Positions 37,724 to 42,960 of a stretch of 42,960 nucleotides of DNA are shown here, in pieces. Position numbers and translations under genes: made by a program. Within the stretch, counting starts at the first letter, position 1. Every line of letters starts with the position of its first letter. The stretch is from a virus. The notes beneath the pieces are model-generated. The model worked only from the letters and a program-made list of their open reading frames with translations. It ran no database searches and was not told the origin of the DNA. Location: positions 1 through 42,960 of the IMG/VR virus record IMGVR_UViG_3300036791_001259. One strand, given 5' to 3'.

Positions 37724-39186
37724 GGGCGCCCAGCGCGTTGATCGCGCTCGCGCTGTTGGCGGGCGTTGCCCAGGCGCAGATCGGCCCACCCGGCACCGCG
37801 TCGATCGGTCCTGGCGGCGGTGGCGGCGGCGGTGGTGGCGGCGGCGGCGGTACCGTCACCAGCATTGCCACCGGCTGCCAGGCGACCGGCGGCACCATCA
37901 CCACCACCGGCACGATCTCGACCCAATTCATCCTTTCCGCATCTTCGCCGGTCGTCACCACGCCCTATACCATCCAGGCCGCCGATGGCTGCAACAACCT
38001 GCTGCTGGGCACCGGAGCTTCGGTGCTGACCTTGCCGGCGACCGTCACTGCCGGCTTTGGCAACGGCAACTACTTCACCATCGACAACCGCTCGGCCGGG
38101 GCGGTGACGATGAACGTCACCACCAACAACCTTGACGGCGCGACGGCGGTCACCATTCCGGCCAACGGCACCATCTCGTTTCAGAGCGATGGCACCAATT
38201 ACCACTACACGCAGGCGCCGGCGGCCGGCGGCGCCGGCATCACCCAGCTTACCGGCGACGTGACCGCCGGCCCCGGATCGGGCTCGCAGGTCGCCACCTT
38301 AGCCGCCACCACCATCAACAAGATGGCGGTGACCGCGCCGGCCACCGGCTCCACCATCGCGATCGCGGACGGCACCACCTTCGCATCCAGTACTTCAATG
38401 ACGCTGGCCGCCGGCACCACCAGCCAGACTTGGACATTCCCTGCTGTCACCGGCGGCACCATTGCCGTTCTCAGTGTTGGCAACACATTCACGCAGCCTG
38501 TTAATGTCACCAACAGCGCCACAATTCTCAGTAACGAACTTGCGATACGCAACACCAGCACCGCTAATGGGGCGGCAGCGGGCATATCGCTTAGTAACAA
38601 TGCTGCGCTGAATGTGGTGTCTATGTTTTTGAATGGTAGCAACACCACTACCGGCAACAACACTTCTTCATTCACTATTAACAACACCGAAGCGACGGCT
38701 ACCGGAGGAATCTTTCTTCAGGCGCAGGGCGTCAATGCCCTTACCATCAGCAAGGCGGCGGCGGTCGGCTTGCCTTCGATTGCTTCCTCGTCGGCCGCGA
38801 CCACCGGGACCGTCTGCTGGACCACCGTCACCGGTAACCTGACGGTCGACACCACGGTCGCCTGCCTGTCCTCGCTGGAGGAATTGAAGGACATCAAGGG
38901 GCCGATCACCGGGGCGCTGGACGAGATTTCGCAGCTCGAGCCGTTCTGGTACGAATGGAAGGAAGGCACGCCGCAGCGCGCCGGCGACACCCACGAGCAG
39001 CCGGGGCTCGGTGCGCACCAGACCGAGCGCGTCGACCCACGGCTGGCCGGCTACAATCCCGAGGGCAAGCTGATCGGCGTGCGCTACCAGCAGCTCGTCG
39101 CGCTGCTGATCGCCGGCATGCAGGAGCAGCAGCACCAGATCGACGACCTCAAGGCCCTTATCGGCCGGCGCGCGGAGGCGCGGTAA
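37720..39186 (+). CDS. Exported fibre protein with S74 intramolecular chaperone domain, 488 aa
   Basis: The start overlaps the upstream stop (ATGA). Residues 1-19 (MRAPSALIALALLAGVAQA) are a Sec signal peptide, followed by a run of 13 glycines. The body is Thr/Asn/Gly-rich beta structure as in trimeric fibres. The C-terminal 100 residues are the Peptidase S74 chaperone: SSLEELKDIKGPITGALDEI, LEPFWYEWKEG, then GLGAHQTERVDPRLAG and a C-terminal helix. S74 domains fold the trimer and cut themselves off at the Ser before the domain. It has four cysteines. An export signal on such a protein is unusual. Confidence 0.85.
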   Translation: MRAPSALIALALLAGVAQAQIGPPGTASIGPGGGGGGGGGGGGGTVTSIATGCQATGGTITTTGTISTQFILSASSPVVTTPYTIQAADGCNNLLLGTGASVLTLPATVTAGFGNGNYFTIDNRSAGAVTMNVTTNNLDGATAVTIPANGTISFQSDGTNYHYTQAPAAGGAGITQLTGDVTAGPGSGSQVATLAATTINKMAVTAPATGSTIAIADGTTFASSTSMTLAAGTTSQTWTFPAVTGGTIAVLSVGNTFTQPVNVTNSATILSNELAIRNTSTANGAAAGISLSNNAALNVVSMFLNGSNTTTGNNTSSFTINNTEATATGGIFLQAQGVNALTISKAAAVGLPSIASSSAATTGTVCWTTVTGNLTVDTTVACLSSLEELKDIKGPITGALDEISQLEPFWYEWKEGTPQRAGDTHEQPGLGAHQTERVDPRLAGYNPEGKLIGVRYQQLVALLIAGMQEQQHQIDDLKALIGRRAEAR

Positions 39187-39189
39187 TCA

Positions 39190-42100
39190 ATGCTCAATAG
39201 GGTGTTCCTGCTGTTCGCACTGCTCGGCGCGTTGCTTGGGCACGCGGACGCCCTGCAGTTCTATGTGTCGTCGACCGGTTCGCTCCCCGCGATGCCCTGG
39301 CAGTCGGCCCAGCAATGGGGCGGCGGGCTCTATGCGCACCAGAGCCTGGCGGCCAATACCGGCGTGCATCTGCTGGCCGGCGACGGCGGCGGCGTCTATC
39401 TGCAAAGCTCGGTGGATGGCTCCTGGCACCAGCTCATGACCTTCGCCGGGTTGGCTCCCGCCACTTGCGGAGGCGTTGCCTGCATCGGCATCACCGGCAC
39501 CGGCACCACGCAGGCATTTCAGCCCTGGGTCGGCGCCAACGACATATGCGCCTCGCCGGCCAGCTCGGGGCGCGCCTGGATCGTCTGGAACGGGTACATC
39601 TTCCGCAGTAACAACGTGAATCCGGCCAACCCGGAGGCCACCACCTTCATCAACACCAACCAGCTTCCCAACGGCGGGTTCACCAAGAGCACGGACAGCA
39701 ACAACACGACCAATCGGGTGACCGGGCCATTTCTCGGCTGCGATCCCAACAACGCTAGCCATGTGATATTTGGCTCGCAGGGCGCCTCGGCCACGACGCC
39801 GCAGGTATGGGAAAGCCTCGACGACGGCTCCACTTTTGCGGCTTACCCGTCTGGCGCCATCCCGGTCGCGCCGTTCACCAGCAACGGCAATATTTACATC
39901 AACGCTTTCGATCCTGCTTCCGGGGTTACCGGCACGGTCACCACGGCGTCCGGGCTCACCGGCACCGGGCTGACCAAGACCTGGTGCGTATTCACCAGCG
40001 CCGCCGGCACCGGCCATGTGTTTTGCACCGTCGACGGCGGCGTGACCTGGTTTCAGGCCGGCACCGGAGGACCGACGACTGCCGCTCACCTGGAGTTCAA
40101 TCCGACCAATCATACCTTGTTCGTGGTCGACAATGCCTCGCTTGCTTCGTTGTGGAGCTGCAGCATAACAAGCTCCAGTTCTTGCACCACATGGACTACG
40201 CTCATCACCGGCTCATCTGGCACTTCGGTGGCCTGGATGGCCTGCGATCCTGTCACCCCGACGCATTGCGCTGCCTTGGATGGCGGCGGGCAGCTTTATG
40301 TTTCCACCGCTTCGGGGGCGGCCGGTACCTGGAGTTCAGGCTTTACTTACAATATCGCGGCCGGTGATTCCGTATGGTACGCGAACACTTTGTTCACGTT
40401 TTCGTCGTCCTACAACATCGTGTTCGATTCGGCGCATCCCGGAATCATATACGGCGATCTTGGGCAGGGGCATTACAAGACGACATTTCCGAGCGGCTCT
40501 TTCACATGGACCACCAACTTGCTGGGATCCATGCACGCTTCGGCTTCCTCCGTGGGCATATCCGCCTCGTTGAAGCCGCTTTACGGGTCGCAGGACATCA
40601 GCCTGTGCAACATCGACATCACGATGCTGCCGCAGACCGTTTGCGGCCGTCTCAGCATTTTCAACGGCTTGAAGTACACTTCCTATGTGGGTCCTTCGGT
40701 GTCGGACCCGACCTACACGGTAGCGGAGGTGGCTGCCAACTTTTCGGCCAATGGCGATCTTTCCGGCTGGTCGCGCGACGGGTTTCTGACCGATTACCAT
40801 CCTTGGAACCGCTGGGAAAACGAGGTTGTCGCCAATGTCGGGATTTGCGGCTCGATCGGCAGCGGTAATTGCGCGACGGCTTCCGGCAATGTGCGGGTGA
40901 CGATCAATCCGTCCGGGACGGTTCATGACACGTCTGGCCTGACGACCTGGGTCAATGGGCAAGGCACTATTTTGTGCAGTATTTCCAGGTTTCGTATCAA
41001 TGGGACGAATGTGCTTTATAACGGAAACACCCCGATCAAGAGCTGTTTCCCGGTTTCCGTTGTCAGCTCATCGCAGTTCGATCTGATCGGCGCGGCTTAC
41101 ACCAGTGCCTTGACGAGCATCACCAGTCAGATCAATGGCGCTCCAGGGTCTTACTTTTTTTTCGATCCTACTTATCCGGGGTCGAACCTTTCCTACGCGC
41201 GCAACATCACCTCGGTGGGCACGGATGCCGGCAATGGGCTCATTCAGGTGTGCATGTTCGACACGCGCGGGGCTCCAGTGTCCCCTATGCTCATAGACAT
41301 AACCGGCATCATCGACAACACCGGGCTGTCGCCGGTCAACGGCCGCTATATTATCGAGAACCCTTCTTCCAGCAGCATAAACGGACTTCGCTGCATGGAT
41401 CTCGGTCCTACGTCGACGCTTCCGGGCGGGTTCAGTTATGTCAGCGGTGGGACCGGGTTGACTTATGTTCAAGCCGGCGGGGCGCTGGCGGCTTCTGGAA
41501 ATTTTCTTGTTGTTGCCGCTGGCAGCAATGAGACTCCGCGCTGTTCCACCGATCTTGGAACCAGCGTGGCCGGCTGGAGCGACATTGTGAATCCAAGCCC
41601 GCCGTTTCTGGACACGGTGGCGAGCGGCGGGACATCTGGGTCCACCAGGATAACGACCGCGGGCAGCGGCATCGGGACTGCTGCCACCATCCTCATGCAG
41701 ATGGACGATGGCCGTTTTACTTATATTCTTCCAGAAGGAAATCTTTCGATCGGCTCTGGAACGTATACCACTGGGTCGGGAATGGTCACGCTTACGCTGC
41801 CGATCGAAACAGCGGCCATTACCGGCGATCAGGTGACACTCACTGCGTTGACGGGCACCGGAGCCTCTGCGCTCAACGGAACATATACACCCATAACGGT
41901 CACCGGTGGCGGCACCACGGTTTCGTTCATGGCGACCGCTGGCCTTGGCGCCATAACGATCACGGGCGGCACCTTCAACATCAGCGGTGCCGCCGTTCCG
42001 TTCGCGCGCGTCCCCAGCGCCTCCCCGGCCAACACCCACTATTCTATTCCTCCAGGTCGCACTGTTGCCAACGGCACGGGCATTCTCGATATTTCTCGCG

Positions 42101-42960
42101 GGTGGCCGCCCAACAATTTTCTGTTCGGCAAGGTGATCGCCGCCGACAAGGTTACGCCCAATCGGTTCTATCTGGTCAATTGGAAAACCGGCTTGTTGGC
42201 GTTTACCGGTTGCGGTTCACCTGTGCTCGTCAACGCAATGGCACGCCCCAATGGCTGGCTGCAGTTTGGCGGCACCAACGCCAAGCTCGATTCGGTTCCG
42301 GGCGAAGCAGGACACTTATTTTACACCGATGGCCCGCAGGGCAGTCCCTCGCATGGCAATGGGAGCCATAAGCTGCAGCGCACCTGCAACGGGGTGACCA
42401 ATTCTGCGGGCACTGGCAACGCTTTGCCGGGTGCGGTCATGCACGGCACCTTGGGCACATTCGCGCCGGCGACCTTTGGCTTTGGCATCCACGCTCCGGG
42501 CAAAACGTATCCGTCCATTGCGTATGTCGGGTTTTACGATCCAACAGGGAAGAATCTGGAAGCCAATGCCGTATATGGCATCTGGCGGTCGACGGACGAT
42601 CCCAATCACGGCAACACCGGCGCGGCTGCAGCATGCTTCGATTACAATGGCCAGCTCAATGGCGCGCAAATCATGGGCACAAATCTCACGTTCACCAGCG
42701 TGACTGCCGGCGCTGCGGGCGTCGGCGCAGTGGCGATCGGAGACGGTATTCTCGGCGTGAACGGCGACGTGGCGACAGGGACCAGGATCGTTTCCGGCAG
42801 CGGGCTGTCCTGGCAGGTCAATATATCTCAAACCGTTCCAACAGAGACGATGACGGCCGGCGGCACGTTCCAAAGCATTGGCACTTGGTTGACGGCCATC
42901 CCTGGCCAGCCGGCTTGGGGGAATCAGATCAACGATTTTGCTTGCGATCCGGTCGTTTTT
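39190..42960 (+). CDS. Exported Asp-box (beta-propeller-like) tail spike candidate, 5' part of a gene crossing the contig ends
   Basis: From ATG 39190 the frame is open to the end of the window and continues at base 2 to TGA 179-181, giving 1274 residues over the circular join. GGAGG (39174-39178) precedes the start. The N terminus is a textbook Sec signal peptide: Asn-Arg, then a Leu/Phe/Ala-rich core, ending in Ala-Asp-Ala near residue 21. The first third has Asp-box-like turns (SLDDGSTF, CTVDGGVTW) and WD40/BNR-like blades. The rest is Gly/Thr/Ser-rich beta-type sequence. I count 24 cysteines in the whole protein, often as neighbouring pairs, which suggests disulfides. Position after the fibre gene suggests a host-range or glycan-binding spike. 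An export signal is unusual for a virion protein, so a secreted or surface role is also possible. Confidence 0.85.
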   Translation, partial: MLNRVFLLFALLGALLGHADALQFYVSSTGSLPAMPWQSAQQWGGGLYAHQSLAANTGVHLLAGDGGGVYLQSSVDGSWHQLMTFAGLAPATCGGVACIGITGTGTTQAFQPWVGANDICASPASSGRAWIVWNGYIFRSNNVNPANPEATTFINTNQLPNGGFTKSTDSNNTTNRVTGPFLGCDPNNASHVIFGSQGASATTPQVWESLDDGSTFAAYPSGAIPVAPFTSNGNIYINAFDPASGVTGTVTTASGLTGTGLTKTWCVFTSAAGTGHVFCTVDGGVTWFQAGTGGPTTAAHLEFNPTNHTLFVVDNASLASLWSCSITSSSSCTTWTTLITGSSGTSVAWMACDPVTPTHCAALDGGGQLYVSTASGAAGTWSSGFTYNIAAGDSVWYANTLFTFSSSYNIVFDSAHPGIIYGDLGQGHYKTTFPSGSFTWTTNLLGSMHASASSVGISASLKPLYGSQDISLCNIDITMLPQTVCGRLSIFNGLKYTSYVGPSVSDPTYTVAEVAANFSANGDLSGWSRDGFLTDYHPWNRWENEVVANVGICGSIGSGNCATASGNVRVTINPSGTVHDTSGLTTWVNGQGTILCSISRFRINGTNVLYNGNTPIKSCFPVSVVSSSQFDLIGAAYTSALTSITSQINGAPGSYFFFDPTYPGSNLSYARNITSVGTDAGNGLIQVCMFDTRGAPVSPMLIDITGIIDNTGLSPVNGRYIIENPSSSSINGLRCMDLGPTSTLPGGFSYVSGGTGLTYVQAGGALAASGNFLVVAAGSNETPRCSTDLGTSVAGWSDIVNPSPPFLDTVASGGTSGSTRITTAGSGIGTAATILMQMDDGRFTYILPEGNLSIGSGTYTTGSGMVTLTLPIETAAITGDQVTLTALTGTGASALNGTYTPITVTGGGTTVSFMATAGLGAITITGGTFNISGAAVPFARVPSASPANTHYSIPPGRTVANGTGILDISRGWPPNNFLFGKVIAADKVTPNRFYLVNWKTGLLAFTGCGSPVLVNAMARPNGWLQFGGTNAKLDSVPGEAGHLFYTDGPQGSPSHGNGSHKLQRTCNGVTNSAGTGNALPGAVMHGTLGTFAPATFGFGIHAPGKTYPSIAYVGFYDPTGKNLEANAVYGIWRSTDDPNHGNTGAAAACFDYNGQLNGAQIMGTNLTFTSVTAGAAGVGAVAIGDGILGVNGDVATGTRIVSGSGLSWQVNISQTVPTETMTAGGTFQSIGTWLTAIPGQPAWGNQINDFACDPVVF
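42834..42960. repeat. Terminal direct repeat, right copy
   Basis: Identical to bases 1-127. When the two copies are merged the genome is a 42,833-bp circle and the 1274-aa spike gene becomes intact. Confidence 0.9.

Noticed and set aside
37777-37858. Glycine-codon run as a tandem repeat element
   Set aside because: It encodes the 13-Gly linker after the signal peptide of the fibre protein and mixes GGC/GGT codons, so it is a coding low-complexity stretch.
1-42960. tRNA genes, CRISPR arrays and insertion-sequence transposases
   Set aside because: I saw no tRNA cloverleaf with a T-loop motif, no regularly spaced repeats and no transposase or terminal inverted repeats by eye.

Overview
The window is a complete, circularly assembled genome of a tailed phage, most likely podovirus-like, that infects an alphaproteobacterium. 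Bases 1-127 and 42834-42960 are identical. One long reading frame runs off the right end and continues in frame from base 2 to a stop at 181, so the unique genome is a circle of 42,833 bp. The host inference rests on a GcrA-type cell-cycle regulator, two proteins with VPLPA-type PEP-CTERM sorting tails, and high-GC coding. No ribosomal, tRNA or other clearly bacterial genes were seen.

Layout. (1) 1-1760: end of the late operon (3' part of a 1274-aa Asp-box spike protein, a tail protein, a small protein). (2) 1757-5233, leftward: early operon with a YqaJ exonuclease, two exported VPLPA-CTERM proteins, an ERF recombinase, a XRE regulator and a Cys-rich protein. The two surface-protein genes sit between the two halves of the recombination system, and the second is start-stop coupled to ERF. 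(3) 5234-5320: divergent control region with palindromic operators. (4) 5321-8891, rightward: early genes (HTH protein, 27-aa membrane peptide, GcrA-like protein, replication-type protein, small HEIAH protein). (5) 9108-10268, leftward: small genes, several under 40 codons and one apparently frameshifted, bounded by terminators. (6) 10289-10923: 635 bp without a convincing gene, holding operator-like repeats. (7) 10924-14288, rightward: C5-cytosine methyltransferase, small proteins, winged-helix regulator, and a 2OG-Fe(II) oxygenase fused to an HD-like domain. (8) 14323-39186 onward: packaging and virion genes (terminase, portal, scaffold candidate, capsid, head/tail proteins, ejection-type proteins, fibre and spike), with four HNH endonuclease genes interspersed.

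How the genes work together. The head-to-tail order (TerL, portal, capsid, adaptor, P22 gp10-like stabilisation protein, large low-complexity internal proteins, fibre, spike) with no tape measure, sheath or major tail protein fits a short-tailed virion. YqaJ plus ERF is a two-component recombination system. No DNA polymerase, helicase, integrase or recognisable endolysin was found, so replication is probably host-dependent and the lysis mode is unclear.

Most unusual points: (a) VPLPA-CTERM proteins inside a phage recombination operon; (b) fibre and spike proteins that carry N-terminal Sec signal peptides and even numbers of cysteines; (c) a small hairpin leader found four times just upstream of start codons, with compensatory stem changes; (d) a 17-nt leader shared exactly by three genes; (e) a motif F-x-x-R-A-G-x-M-F shared by three otherwise unrelated virion-region proteins; (f) an HNH gene flanked by 11-bp direct repeats exactly 500 bp apart.
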